64,000 nt of DNA from Campylobacter sp. RM16187 (GCF_025319965.1 NZ_CP012549.1:372001-436000), one strand, 5' to 3'. Shown: positions 25,230 to 35,456, counted from the stretch's first letter. Made by a program: numbers and translations. The notes: generated by a model not told the origin, from the sequence alone.

Positions 25230-26909
25230 ATGAGTAATGCTCTTCAAATAGGCGGACACAGCCTGGTTCTTTGTGTAAGAAGCGAATTCTTGACGCTCAA
25301 AAAGGCTATTATAAGGTATGAGCACAATGTTAGAGAGGTCAAACACGCCTCTAAGATTGGATATCTTAGAGGTAACAGCCGAAATAATAGATACATAGTG
25401 CTTAGCGAATATAACGATAACGGCAATATGCGAGAGATGCCTAGTAGCGATAGGGAATTTAACGACAGAAAGTATATAAAAGCGCTCTTGAAAAAATACC
25501 ACGAAAAAATGAAAGCCGATTACGAAGCCCAATCAAAAACATATAAAAACGGCAAGGTGGTAAAGAATCGTTGGCGAGAAAATATGGTCGGGTTTTCCGA
25601 AATAGTCATAAGTTTCGGTACCGATCGGAATAAAGAACCCAAAGAAGGACTAAATAAAACCGAAGTAAATTTTATCAACGCCCAAGTTTCGCTTGACAGA
25701 GTCCTTAGATTTGCGAGATCATACTGTGCAAAATACGGTGTAAAGTGTTTATTGATTAGCGAGCACAACGACGAAAAGACTAAACATTATCAGCTTATTT
25801 TTACGAATTATCTCTTTAAAGAACATAGAAATTTAAGATTCGACGGAAAAGGAAATACGAGTAAATTCGGCAGAAGCATGCAAGAAATGGGAGGGGCGGC
25901 GTTTGAGGGTATAGCATTGCGCGGCGAGCCTGGTAGCAAGATGAGGCACAAAAATATAAAACAAATGCACAAAACCGAAAAAGAGTATAGTACTGAGCAA
26001 GAGTTTAAAAATAAAATTAGACAATCTATAATCGATGAAGCAAGGAAGCATATAAAAAAGAAAGAGTCTATGTTTGGCAAAGATTATTTTAGACTGGAAA
26101 TCGGGGACGATAAGGCTTTTGTAGCGAGTCTTACGAATTTAGTATTAGAAAAAATGCAAGATAATATAAACATAATTGCCGACAAAGAACTAAAACAAAG
26201 GGTTTACGAGCTAACGAATCAGCTAATAAACAAGGGTGAGATAATTGCAAAAAATAACGAGCTGGATCAATCCAACGAAAATCTAATCCAAGAGAATAAA
26301 AAGCTAAAAGAGATTAACGCGAACCTAAACAATCAAGACAATATTATAAAAGATAGGAATTTGCGAATAAGCGAGCTTTCGTTGCAACTAATTAAAGAAG
26401 AAGATAAAAATATCAAACTACAAAATCAAATAACGGCTTTTGAGACCGACAAAGCCCAAATAGACCAACTGAAACAAAAAGCAAATCAAAAAGACGCCCT
26501 GCAAAGCAAGCTTGAAAAAGCCAACGAAGAGCTAAAAAACAAAGAAGGAGTAAACCGATACTTAAAAGAAAGAAACGAGGAACTAGAAGCATCGCAAAGA
26601 AACGAAGAAGCTTTGAAAGAAGACAATGACAACAAACAAAACGAGATCGTTAAGCTACAAACTTCTATAAATAGCAAAGATCAAAGAATATCCGAGCTGG
26701 AAGAAGAAGTAAAAGTTAAAGACGAAACGATAGAAAATTTACAGGATAAGTTATCTATATTAGAAAGTTTTAAAACAAAGGTTATTAATTTTATCTCAAA
26801 AATAAGCAATCTAATACCGAATTTTAGTAAGCTACTAAATGACGAACCAAGTGAGGTAAAGAATGAGATAAAAGGCAAGATATATAGTAGGGGTGGGATG
26901 GAGATGTAA
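25230..26909 (+). CDS. mob: MobV-like plasmid recombination/mobilization relaxase
   Basis: 559 residues. The N-terminal about 290 carry HNVREVKHASK, RENMVGFSEIVISF and a histidine motif EHNDEKTKHYQ, which fits the H-x-DE-x-T-x-H-x-H pattern except that the last His is Gln. Residues about 310-510 are a long coiled coil rich in Glu, Lys and Asn, as in Mob/Pre proteins. Such relaxases nick oriT and allow mobilization by a helper. Whether the altered His motif is active is uncertain. Confidence 0.7.
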   Translation: MSNALQIGGHSLVLCVRSEFLTLKKAIIRYEHNVREVKHASKIGYLRGNSRNNRYIVLSEYNDNGNMREMPSSDREFNDRKYIKALLKKYHEKMKADYEAQSKTYKNGKVVKNRWRENMVGFSEIVISFGTDRNKEPKEGLNKTEVNFINAQVSLDRVLRFARSYCAKYGVKCLLISEHNDEKTKHYQLIFTNYLFKEHRNLRFDGKGNTSKFGRSMQEMGGAAFEGIALRGEPGSKMRHKNIKQMHKTEKEYSTEQEFKNKIRQSIIDEARKHIKKKESMFGKDYFRLEIGDDKAFVASLTNLVLEKMQDNINIIADKELKQRVYELTNQLINKGEIIAKNNELDQSNENLIQENKKLKEINANLNNQDNIIKDRNLRISELSLQLIKEEDKNIKLQNQITAFETDKAQIDQLKQKANQKDALQSKLEKANEELKNKEGVNRYLKERNEELEASQRNEEALKEDNDNKQNEIVKLQTSINSKDQRISELEEEVKVKDETIENLQDKLSILESFKTKVINFISKISNLIPNFSKLLNDEPSEVKNEIKGKIYSRGGMEM

Positions 26910-26946
26910 TATACGGGGTTTATTTAATTTTGACTAAATTTTTGGA

Positions 26947-26952
26947 TATAAT
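26947..26952 (+). promoter_or_regulatory. -10 box of the first type I R-M operon
   Basis: GGATATAATC 60 bp before hsdR, with TTGACT-like text upstream. Confidence 0.5.
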
Positions 26953-27011
26953 CTCGTATTTTCTAAACTTCTCATAATTTTTATTATAGGGAAGTTTTTA
27001 AAGGTAGCAAA

Positions 27012-29297
27012 ATGACCGAAGAAGACGTAAAGCTAAAATTTATAACACCCGCCATCGAACAAGCCGGCTGGGACAAGATGAGTCAAATTTCTATGGAGTA
27101 TCAAATAACCGATGGCAGAATAAATTTGATAAACAACGTCGCAAAAAGGGATAAGGTCGGTATTAAAAAAGCCGATTATGTCCTAAGTTATCAGTTAAAT
27201 TTGCCGCTTGCCATCGTAGAAGCGAAAGATGATAGTCACGGTGTTAGGCACGGATTGGAACAAGCCAAAATATACGCACAAATGCTTGATGCTCCATTTG
27301 CATATAGCTCAAATGGCAGTGGCTTTATAGAATTTGATTTTTTGTCCGGCTCTCAGCGTGAGTTAGCTCTAAATGAATTTCCAACTCCATATGAGCTTTG
27401 GCAACGATTTTTGGAATATAAACATTTTTCATCAAGAGCTTTTAAAATCATACAGGAGCCATATTTTTATGACCAAGGTGCCAAAAAGCCAAGATATTAT
27501 CAGCAAGTAGCCATAAATAGAGCCATTGAAGCCGTTGCTAACGGCAAAAAGCGATTGATGCTAGTTATGGCGACAGGTACTGGTAAAACCTATGTAGCTT
27601 TTCAGATTATTCATAGGCTATATCGCGCTGGCGCAAAAAAGAAAATTTTATTTTTAGCAGACAGAAATATCTTGGTTGATCAAAGTGAAGCCGGCGATTT
27701 TAAACCATTTAGCAACAAAATGACCAAGATAAAAGACAAACTACTTGATAGTTCGTATGAAATTTATCTATCGCTTTATCAACAGCTAGTAGATGAAGAC
27801 GGTAATGAGCCGTTTCGTGAATTTAGCCCAGATTTTTTTGATTTAATCATTATAGATGAGTGCCACCGAGGATCTGCTAAAGAGGACTCACAATGGCGCA
27901 AAATTTTAGACTATTTTAAATCAGCTACCCATATCGGTCTTACGGCCACGCCTAAAGAGGATAATGAAATATCAAATAGTTCATATTTTGGGGAGCCTAT
28001 CTATACTTATAGCCTAAAACAAGGTATAAATGACGGCTTCTTAGCCCCGTTTAAAGTTATCCGTGTTGGTATTGATGTGGACTTAATGGAGTATAGGCCG
28101 CCAGAAGGCATGCTTGATGATTACGGCAATGAGATACTAGATAAAATTTACAACATAAAAGATTACGATAGAAATTTGGTTTTAACTAATAGAACAAAGC
28201 TTGTGGCTAGTCGCATAAGTGAATTTTTAAAAAGCACCGACCGCATGGCTAAAACTATAGTCTTTTGCGTAGATATAGAGCACGCACAAAGGATGTGTGA
28301 AGCATTAAGAAACGAAAATAGCGATTTAGTAAGACAAACCCCCAACTATATCGCCCAAATTACCGGCGACGTACTGAACGTAAATACTATGGTAGAGAGA
28401 TTTTCAAGACCGGATGAGATATATCCTGTTATAGCCGTTACGTCAAAGCTTTTAACAACTGGGGTTGATTGCAAAACCTGCAAAGTTATTGCAATAGATA
28501 GCTGCATAAACTCCATAACCGAATTTAAGCAAATCATAGGCCGCGGTACGAGGCTTAGGGAGGATTTTGGCAAGACGCATTTTACGATTTTGGATTTTAG
28601 GGGCGTTAGTCGTCTTTTTGCGGATCCTAAATTTGATGGAGAGCCGATAAAAGAAGACGATTTGCCGGCAAAAGCAAATTTTACAGAAGAAAAACCGCCA
28701 AAGCCAAAAGAAGATAAAGAAAAAAGCGGTGAAAGAAAAATCGTGATCAATGGCACTGAAGTCAAAGTATTAGACGAGTTAGAGCAAATTTACGATCAAA
28801 ACGGTAACCTCATCGCTAGCGACTTTAAAGATTTTTCAAGGCAAAACATCTTAGCTAAGTTTAAAAGCCTTGAAAATTTCATAACAAGCTGGGACGCGCA
28901 AAGCAAAAAACAAGCTATTGTCAATGAGTTAAAAGATCACGGCGTATTATTAGATGAGCTAAAGATAAAGCCTGAGTTTGTAAATTTAGATGAGTTTGAT
29001 CTGATCTGTCATATAGCTTATAACAAACCGCCACGCACCAGAAAAGAGCGTGCAGACGGCGTCAAAAAGCGAGACTTTTTGAGCAAATACTCCGATAAAG
29101 CAAGAGGGGTTTTATTAAAACTTATTGATAAATATGCAGATAACGGCATAAATGACTTAGAAAATATAAATGTGTTAAAAAATGATCCGTTTAGAGATAT
29201 GGGTGGGATGCTAGAAATAGTAAATGATTTTTTTGGTGGAAAAGAGAAGTATTTTGAAGCCATAAAAGAACTTGAAAAAGAAATTTATGCAGCATAA
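27012..29297 (+). CDS. hsdR: Type I restriction enzyme, R subunit (system 1)
   Basis: 761 residues. The N-terminus has a PD-(D/E)XK-type nuclease: ADYVLSYQLNLPLAIVEAKDD (Asp...Glu-x-Lys). The helicase motor follows: Walker A MATGTGKTYVAF, Walker B IIDECHRGS, motif III LTATPKED and motif VI QIIGRGTRL. HsdR translocates DNA and cuts unmethylated targets with HsdM and HsdS. hsdM starts 8 bp downstream, so the operon is hsdRMS. Confidence 0.95.
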   Translation: MTEEDVKLKFITPAIEQAGWDKMSQISMEYQITDGRINLINNVAKRDKVGIKKADYVLSYQLNLPLAIVEAKDDSHGVRHGLEQAKIYAQMLDAPFAYSSNGSGFIEFDFLSGSQRELALNEFPTPYELWQRFLEYKHFSSRAFKIIQEPYFYDQGAKKPRYYQQVAINRAIEAVANGKKRLMLVMATGTGKTYVAFQIIHRLYRAGAKKKILFLADRNILVDQSEAGDFKPFSNKMTKIKDKLLDSSYEIYLSLYQQLVDEDGNEPFREFSPDFFDLIIIDECHRGSAKEDSQWRKILDYFKSATHIGLTATPKEDNEISNSSYFGEPIYTYSLKQGINDGFLAPFKVIRVGIDVDLMEYRPPEGMLDDYGNEILDKIYNIKDYDRNLVLTNRTKLVASRISEFLKSTDRMAKTIVFCVDIEHAQRMCEALRNENSDLVRQTPNYIAQITGDVLNVNTMVERFSRPDEIYPVIAVTSKLLTTGVDCKTCKVIAIDSCINSITEFKQIIGRGTRLREDFGKTHFTILDFRGVSRLFADPKFDGEPIKEDDLPAKANFTEEKPPKPKEDKEKSGERKIVINGTEVKVLDELEQIYDQNGNLIASDFKDFSRQNILAKFKSLENFITSWDAQSKKQAIVNELKDHGVLLDELKIKPEFVNLDEFDLICHIAYNKPPRTRKERADGVKKRDFLSKYSDKARGVLLKLIDKYADNGINDLENINVLKNDPFRDMGGMLEIVNDFFGGKEKYFEAIKELEKEIYAA

Positions 29298-29305
29298 GGA
29301 CAAAT

Positions 29306-30775
29306 ATGAGCTTAGGAAATTTTATAAAAAGACTACAAGACATTATGAGAAATGATGCAGGTATCAACGGAGATGCCCAAAGAATAGAACAAATAACGTG
29401 GATATTGTTTTTAAAAATTTACGATGCAAAAGAGAGCGAATGGGAGATCGATGACGATAACTATCGCTCTATTATGCCAACAAATTTGCGCTACTCCAGC
29501 TGGGCGATAGATAACAAAGACGGCAAGGCATTAACCGGCGACGAACTTTTAAATTTTGTAAATAACGAGCTTTTCGTAACTCTAAAAAATATCACCATCA
29601 CCCCACAGACCACTACTCGCCAAGCCATCGTAAAAAAGGCATTTGAGGACAATAATAACTACATGAAAGACGGAGTTTTGCTTCGTCAAGTGATAAACGT
29701 GATAAACGAGCTAAATTTTGAAAATTTTAAAGAGAGACACGCGTTTGGCGAAATTTATGAAACGATATTAAAAAGCTTGCAAAGCGCTGGAAACGCCGGA
29801 GAGTTTTATACGCCGCGCGCCGTGACCGACTTTATGGCTAAGATGATTAGGCCTAAAATTGGAGAAAAAGTTGCGGATTTTGCTTGCGGAACCGGCGGAT
29901 TTTTAACATCGGCACTTAAAGAACTAGACTTGCAGATACAAACTGCAGACGAGAGAGAAATTTATAAAGATAGCGTCTATGGTATTGAGAAAAAGGCGTT
30001 ACCGTTTTTGCTAAGCGCGACAAATTTATTATTGCACGACATTGACAATCCGCAAATTTACCACGATAATGCACTAGAAAAGGATATTAGAGACTACACG
30101 CCAGAGGATAAATTTGATGTGATTTTGATGAATCCACCATACGGAGGCAGTGAAAAAGATAACATAAAAAGTAACTTTCCTATTGAGCTTAGAAGCTCAG
30201 AGACTGCGGATTTATTTATGAACGTCATAATGGCTAGGCTAAAATTTAAGGGTCGTGCAGCTGTTGTCTTGCCGGATGGATTTTTATTTGGTACCGACAA
30301 TGCAAAGGTGGCTATAAAAACTAAACTCTTAAACGAATTTAACCTACACACTATCGTACGTTTGCCGCATTCAGTCTTTGCGCCATATACTTCAATTACG
30401 ACAAATATTTTATTTTTTAACGCTAGTGAGCCGACAAGCAAAATTTGGTTTTACCGCCTGGATATGCCTGAAGGACAAAAAAATTTCAGCAAGACAAAGC
30501 CGATGAAGTTCGAGCATTTTACGCCCGTGATATCATGGTGGGATAATCGCGAAGAGATCAACATTGATGGCTTTGATAAGTCAAAATGCTTTACTATAAA
30601 CGAGATAAAAGAGCGAAATTACAATCTTGATCTTTGCGGTTTTCCAAGTGAGAGCGAAGAGGTAAAAGACCCGTTTGTGCTAATAGCCGAATATCAAAAA
30701 CATAGAGCGGAGCTAAATGCCAGCATCGATGATACGATCTCTAAAATTTTAGAGATATTAAATCAAAAGGCGTAA
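29306..30775 (+). CDS. hsdM: Type I DNA adenine methyltransferase, M subunit (system 1)
   Basis: 489 residues. AdoMet-binding ADFACGTGGF and catalytic NPPYGG mark an N6-adenine methylase. GEFYTPRAVTDFM is the usual HsdM motif. It protects host DNA together with HsdS. hsdS begins 1 bp after its stop. Confidence 0.96.
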   Translation: MSLGNFIKRLQDIMRNDAGINGDAQRIEQITWILFLKIYDAKESEWEIDDDNYRSIMPTNLRYSSWAIDNKDGKALTGDELLNFVNNELFVTLKNITITPQTTTRQAIVKKAFEDNNNYMKDGVLLRQVINVINELNFENFKERHAFGEIYETILKSLQSAGNAGEFYTPRAVTDFMAKMIRPKIGEKVADFACGTGGFLTSALKELDLQIQTADEREIYKDSVYGIEKKALPFLLSATNLLLHDIDNPQIYHDNALEKDIRDYTPEDKFDVILMNPPYGGSEKDNIKSNFPIELRSSETADLFMNVIMARLKFKGRAAVVLPDGFLFGTDNAKVAIKTKLLNEFNLHTIVRLPHSVFAPYTSITTNILFFNASEPTSKIWFYRLDMPEGQKNFSKTKPMKFEHFTPVISWWDNREEINIDGFDKSKCFTINEIKERNYNLDLCGFPSESEEVKDPFVLIAEYQKHRAELNASIDDTISKILEILNQKA

Positions 30776-30776
30776 G

Positions 30777-32348
30777 ATGACGGCACAACAGCTAAAAAAC
30801 TCCATCTTAATTTTAGCAATCAGCGGTAAATTAGTACCGCAAGATCCGCATGACGAACCGGCATCTAAGCTAGTAGAGCAAATTCGAAAGGAAAAGGATA
30901 GGCTTATAAAAGAGAAAAAGATCAAGCCGTCAAAATTTGATAGCATTATCTTCAAAGGTGAAGATAATTTACATTATGAGAAGATAGGCAGAGAAACTCG
31001 CTGCATCGAAGATGAAATTCCGTTTGAGATACCGAGTAGCTGGACATGGGCGAGATTGAGGGAAGTTGTTTTAAGTAATATTGGTGGCGGAACTCCATCA
31101 AAAAGCAATCCTAACTATTGGAATGGAAATATCAGTTGGGCTAGTGTTAAAGATTTAGCCATGGATAGTTTGAATTTAAAAAACACATTTGATAAAATTT
31201 CAGAGCTAGGACTTCGCAATTCAACGTCAAACCTTATTCCGAGTGGAACTATTATTATATGCGCCAGAATGGGTCTTGGCAAAATAGTTATTTCCGACAT
31301 AGATGTTGCTATAAACCAAGATTTAAGAGCATTGATATTTTCAAATTTCATTTTTAAAAAGTATTTTGTTTATTTCTATAAAACGTTAAAATTCAATGGA
31401 CAAGGATTGACTGTTAAAGGTATTACATTAGATGAAATTTACAATATCTTAATCCCCCTCCCGCCACTGCAAGAGCAAAAACGTATAGTAGATAAGCTTG
31501 AAGAGATATTGCCGCTTGTTGAAAAGTATAAAGAAGATAAAGAAAAGCTAGACGAGTTAAATTTAAACTTTCCGTTAAAACTTAAAAAATCCATACTTGA
31601 CTATGCTATCAAAGGTAAGCTCGTAGAACAAAATTTAGAAGATGAAAGCGTAGAAATACTGCTTCAAAAGATAAGAGAAGAAAAGCAAAGACTAATTAAA
31701 GACAAAAAGCTAAAAGCCGATAAATTCCCTCAATCTACTATTTTTATAGGTGAAGATAATTCCCCTTATGAGAAGATAGGCAGAGAAACTCGTTGCATCG
31801 CAGATGAAATTCCGTTTGAGATACCGAAGAATTGGGCGTGGGTGAGGCTGGGGGAAGTTTGCGATATTATCAATGGCTTTACACCACTGCGATCAAATGC
31901 GGATTTTTGGCAAAATGGAGATATTCCTTGGTTTACAATTGATGATATGAGAGAATGTGGTAAGCAAATATCATCAACTAGACAATTTATCTCACAAAAA
32001 GCTATTGGAGAAAATTCTAAACGTTTGCTTCCACCAAATTCTATTCTACTATGCTGTACGGCTTCGATTGGAGAATACGCCATAACAAAAATTCCACTTA
32101 CTACCAATCAGCAATTTAATGGCATTGTTATAAAAACCAAATATAAAATTTTTTGTAATGCTAAATTTCTCTTTTGGGTGATGCCGACATTAAAAAGTAC
32201 ACTTTTAAATTTAGCAGGCAAAACTACATTTGAATTTGTTTCTGTTCAAAAAGTTTCTCAAATTTTAATTCCCCTTCCGCCACTACCCGAACAAAAACGT
32301 ATAGTCGCAAAGATAGAAGAGCTTTTAAAATTCGTAGACATTTTGTGA
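30777..32348 (+). CDS. hsdS: Type I specificity subunit, expressed copy of a shufflon
   Basis: 523 residues. Two target-recognition domains each end with an IPLPPLxEQKRIV helix; each begins with a conserved YEKIGRETRCI-DEIPFEIP segment. From 30963 to 31859 the gene is repeated in inverted orientation in the second hsdS, so the second recognition domain (after about residue 360) can be exchanged by inversion. It is the third gene of hsdRMS and the copy joined to the promoter. Confidence 0.93.
   Translation: MTAQQLKNSILILAISGKLVPQDPHDEPASKLVEQIRKEKDRLIKEKKIKPSKFDSIIFKGEDNLHYEKIGRETRCIEDEIPFEIPSSWTWARLREVVLSNIGGGTPSKSNPNYWNGNISWASVKDLAMDSLNLKNTFDKISELGLRNSTSNLIPSGTIIICARMGLGKIVISDIDVAINQDLRALIFSNFIFKKYFVYFYKTLKFNGQGLTVKGITLDEIYNILIPLPPLQEQKRIVDKLEEILPLVEKYKEDKEKLDELNLNFPLKLKKSILDYAIKGKLVEQNLEDESVEILLQKIREEKQRLIKDKKLKADKFPQSTIFIGEDNSPYEKIGRETRCIADEIPFEIPKNWAWVRLGEVCDIINGFTPLRSNADFWQNGDIPWFTIDDMRECGKQISSTRQFISQKAIGENSKRLLPPNSILLCCTASIGEYAITKIPLTTNQQFNGIVIKTKYKIFCNAKFLFWVMPTLKSTLLNLAGKTTFEFVSVQKVSQILIPLPPLPEQKRIVAKIEELLKFVDIL
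30963..31859. repeat. Left arm of 897-bp inverted repeat (right arm 33679-34575)
   Basis: The coordinates mirror exactly (sum 65,538) and the encoded proteins are identical through the arm. 1.8 kb containing the recombinase and both variable ends lies between. Confidence 0.93.
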
Positions 32349-32349
32349 A

Positions 32350-32368
32350 GTAGCCTAAAGTAGGCTAC
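32350..32368. terminator. Hairpin between convergent hsdS and recombinase
   Basis: GTAGCCTA-AAG-TAGGCTAC, a perfect 8-bp stem just after the hsdS stop. Confidence 0.4.
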
Positions 32369-33168
32369 CAGTCTATCACGCTATCTATTAGCTCACGTTG
32401 CTCGGCGGCCGTTCTGCGTAGATAAATTCGCGTAGTTTGGATGCTAGTATGCCCCATCAAGTCAGCCAAGAACGCGATGTCGTTGCAACTAGCTAAGAAA
32501 TTTTTAGCAAAAAGATGACGAAAAGAATGCGGATAAATAACCGACTGATCAAGTCCGTAGATCCTAGCAAATTTCTTAAGTTCACTAGCTATTCCACGCG
32601 GCGTAATGGGTTTGCTAAATCTGTTTAAAAATATAAAGCCGCTTTCTATGCCGCTCTCATCGAGCCACTTTTTTGCCGAGACTTGCAAAGATTTGGGAAT
32701 ATAAATTCGTCGCATTTTTGCACCCTTTGAGTATATGTCAAAGTAGCCAATCACAACATGCTCAGCTTTAAATTTAACTAGTTCGCTTACACGCACGCCA
32801 GTAGCCGCCAAAAACCGCACGACAAAATACCATTTTTTGTGCCCATTTTTTAGCAGGCAAGACTTAAAGTACTCATAGTCTGCCTTGCTGATAATGTTTT
32901 GCAAAAAACTTTTTTGTTGAACTTTGACAAAACTTAACTGTAGCTTGGGCTTTTTTATGCTTTGAAGGTAGCAGTTAATCGCGCGAAGTCTTAAATTTAC
33001 TGTCTTTGGGCTGTTGTTTTCTATGAGGTAGAGCTTGTAAGCTTGCAAATTTTGTCGCGAAATATCATCATAGCGACTTAAATACTGCTTTAGAGCAAAT
33101 ATGTAGGCAAAAATAGTATTTTGCGACAAATTTTGGTTCGTTAGATAAGTTTTAAACTGATTTATCAT
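32365..33168 (-). CDS. Tyrosine recombinase of the hsdS shufflon
   Basis: 267 residues, XerC/D type. Catalytic marks are AATGVRVSELV (Arg), YPHSFRHLFAK (His-x2-Arg) and LMGHTSIQTTRIYLR (His, Tyr). Its position between inverted hsdS genes is the usual layout of phase-variable type I systems, in which such an enzyme inverts the DNA. Confidence 0.92.
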   Translation of the reverse strand: MINQFKTYLTNQNLSQNTIFAYIFALKQYLSRYDDISRQNLQAYKLYLIENNSPKTVNLRLRAINCYLQSIKKPKLQLSFVKVQQKSFLQNIISKADYEYFKSCLLKNGHKKWYFVVRFLAATGVRVSELVKFKAEHVVIGYFDIYSKGAKMRRIYIPKSLQVSAKKWLDESGIESGFIFLNRFSKPITPRGIASELKKFARIYGLDQSVIYPHSFRHLFAKNFLASCNDIAFLADLMGHTSIQTTRIYLRRTAAEQRELIDSVIDW

Positions 33169-33198
33169 AGTAAAGTCTCCTTTACTATGATTATAAAT

Positions 33199-34641
33199 TC
33201 AAGATTTTAAAAGCGGTAATAACGATTCTATTTTTTTGACTATTTGCTTTTGCTCGGACAGGGGCGGAAGGGCTATAATTATGGTTTTAACGGCATTTAA
33301 ACTAACACCAGAGATAATACCCGATATCTTTTGCGTAAAACTATCTAGGAAAATTTGACTTTGCAAATAATAAAATATAAATTTTGAATTTACCAGTAAT
33401 GGATTAAAGCAACATAGTTTATTGCCAAAACACACATCGTAATTAAGATAACCTATCTTTTTACCGGCACTTCCACCTTCTACGCAAAGCAAAACGCTAT
33501 CTTTTGGAGCGACCTTGAATTTACTTTCGTTAAAAGGAATTTTTACGCTATTTTCATAATTTATCACGCCATCAAAGCCGACATCTTTTGTAGCTATGTA
33601 GTGTCTACCATCTTTTAAATTCGTATATTTTGCCAATTTTTGAGCTTGATTTATACTATCGCCAGTATAAATCAAACCAACTTCCCCCAGCCTCACCCAC
33701 GCCCAATTCTTCGGTATCTCAAACGGAATTTCATCTGCGATGCAACGAGTTTCTCTGCCTATCTTCTCATAAGGGGAATTATCTTCACCTATAAAAATAG
33801 TAGATTGAGGGAATTTATCGGCTTTTAGCTTTTTGTCTTTAATTAGTCTTTGCTTTTCTTCTCTTATCTTTTGAAGCAGTATTTCTACGCTTTCATCTTC
33901 TAAATTTTGTTCTACGAGCTTACCTTTGATAGCATAGTCAAGTATGGATTTTTTAAGTTTTAACGGAAAGTTTAAATTTAACTCGTCTAGCTTTTCTTTA
34001 TCTTCTTTATACTTTTCAACAAGCGGCAATATCTCTTCAAGCTTATCTACTATACGTTTTTGCTCTTGCAGTGGCGGGAGGGGGATTAAGATATTGTAAA
34101 TTTCATCTAATGTAATACCTTTAACAGTCAATCCTTGTCCATTGAATTTTAACGTTTTATAGAAATAAACAAAATACTTTTTAAAAATGAAATTTGAAAA
34201 TATCAATGCTCTTAAATCTTGGTTTATAGCAACATCTATGTCGGAAATAACTATTTTGCCAAGACCCATTCTGGCGCATATAATAATAGTTCCACTCGGA
34301 ATAAGGTTTGACGTTGAATTGCGAAGTCCTAGCTCTGAAATTTTATCAAATGTGTTTTTTAAATTCAAACTATCCATGGCTAAATCTTTAACACTAGCCC
34401 AACTGATATTTCCATTCCAATAGTTAGGATTGCTTTTTGATGGAGTTCCGCCACCAATATTACTTAAAACAACTTCCCTCAATCTCGCCCATGTCCAGCT
34501 ACTCGGTATCTCAAACGGAATTTCATCTTCGATGCAGCGAGTTTCTCTGCCTATCTTCTCATAATGTAAATTATCCAGGCTTGACAATTTTGGATCAAAC
34601 CTTGTTTTTAATTGTATTAAAAGATTTAATCTCTTATCCAT
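33199..34641 (-). CDS. Silent/alternate hsdS cassette
   Basis: 480 residues. The first recognition domain and central helices match the plus-strand hsdS, but the first about 20 residues (MDKRLNLLIQ...) and the second recognition domain (LIYTGDSINQAQK...) differ. It has no hsdM before it and no clear promoter, so it probably serves as a donor of specificity until inverted. Confidence 0.88.
   Translation of the reverse strand: MDKRLNLLIQLKTRFDPKLSSLDNLHYEKIGRETRCIEDEIPFEIPSSWTWARLREVVLSNIGGGTPSKSNPNYWNGNISWASVKDLAMDSLNLKNTFDKISELGLRNSTSNLIPSGTIIICARMGLGKIVISDIDVAINQDLRALIFSNFIFKKYFVYFYKTLKFNGQGLTVKGITLDEIYNILIPLPPLQEQKRIVDKLEEILPLVEKYKEDKEKLDELNLNFPLKLKKSILDYAIKGKLVEQNLEDESVEILLQKIREEKQRLIKDKKLKADKFPQSTIFIGEDNSPYEKIGRETRCIADEIPFEIPKNWAWVRLGEVGLIYTGDSINQAQKLAKYTNLKDGRHYIATKDVGFDGVINYENSVKIPFNESKFKVAPKDSVLLCVEGGSAGKKIGYLNYDVCFGNKLCCFNPLLVNSKFIFYYLQSQIFLDSFTQKISGIISGVSLNAVKTIIIALPPLSEQKQIVKKIESLLPLLKS
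33679..34575. repeat. Right arm of 897-bp inverted repeat
   Basis: Reverse complement of 30963-31859. Confidence 0.93.
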
Positions 34642-34695
34642 TAAAACAATATAGTTATAATTATGCTATAATAATGCTAATTTAAAGGAGAACTG

Positions 34696-34959
34696 ATGCC
34701 TCAAATAGTACCTATAAGAGATTTAAGAAATACGAATGAAATTTCCCAACTTTGTCACGCCAAAGACGAGCCGATATTCGTTACCAAAAACGGATATGGC
34801 GATCTGGTCGTAATGAGTATGAAAACCTATGAGTCTTTAACTAAGATATCAGATATTGATAACGCTATATCGTCGTCTGAAGCTAAGATTAAAGATGAAG
34901 GATCTCTGCTGGATGCCAAAGATGCCCTAAAATCGCTTCGTGGAAAGTATTTTGAGTAG
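34696..34959 (+). CDS. Phd/YefM-family antitoxin
   Basis: 87 residues. PIRDLRNTNEISQLCH and the FVTKNGYGDLVVMS strand are typical of Phd/YefM. It has a good AAAGGAGAA ribosome site. It is followed by an overlapping RelE/ParE-like toxin that is frameshifted, so the antitoxin is now orphaned. Confidence 0.85.
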   Translation: MPQIVPIRDLRNTNEISQLCHAKDEPIFVTKNGYGDLVVMSMKTYESLTKISDIDNAISSSEAKIKDEGSLLDAKDALKSLRGKYFE

Positions 34960-35249
34960 TTATAGGGTTAAAATTTCGCCTCAGGCTTACGAAGAGCTAG
35001 ATGGTATATATAAATATATAGCTACAAATTTATCTAATCCTACCGCCGCATTTAGTAAACGAGATGGAGACCGCTATACTAAGCTTAGATGAGATGCCTT
35101 ATAGGGGAGCTACTAGAAAAGTGGGTATATATGCAAATGCTGGCTATAGGCAGCTTTTCATAGAAAACTATACTATAGTCTATAGGATAGATGAAGGCAA
35201 GAAGCTCGTGATTATAGTTACGGTTAGATATACGCCTAGTGTTTTGTAA
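34952..35249 (+). pseudogene. RelE/ParE-like toxin, frameshifted
   Basis: Starting from TTG 34952, the N-terminal piece is YRVKISPQAYEELDGIYKYI. It then shifts frame near 35055 to the C-terminal piece METAILSLDEMP...YTIVYRIDEGKKLVII, which ends at 35249. Both halves are clearly of one ParE/RelE protein, so it looks recently inactivated. Confidence 0.8.
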
Positions 35250-35319
35250 CAAAGAAGCATCTGTAAGACAAAAAACTCATATAAACTGATTAATTTTATA
35301 AAATAAACCAACCGCATAT

Positions 35320-35419
35320 AAGCTTTTAACTCCCATCCGTTAAAAGCTTCCTATTAAAAAACTTAGACGTTTTATCGACAAAAAATCATTTTCGAGCGAT
35401 AAAGTTTCGTCTAAGTTTT
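35320..35419. repeat. Two strong hairpins in intergenic DNA
   Basis: AAGCTTTTAAC / GTTAAAAGCTT (35320-35330, 35339-35349) is followed by AAAACTTAGACG / CGTCTAAGTTTT (35358-35369, 35408-35419) with an inner TTTATCG / CGATAAA pair. They may be terminators or part of a structured RNA ahead of the element at 35457. Most of 35510-36019 is AT-rich with nothing I recognise. Confidence 0.5.
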
Positions 35420-35456
35420 CATATTTTTCTTTTGCCCGGTCAAAGAAAAATATCGG

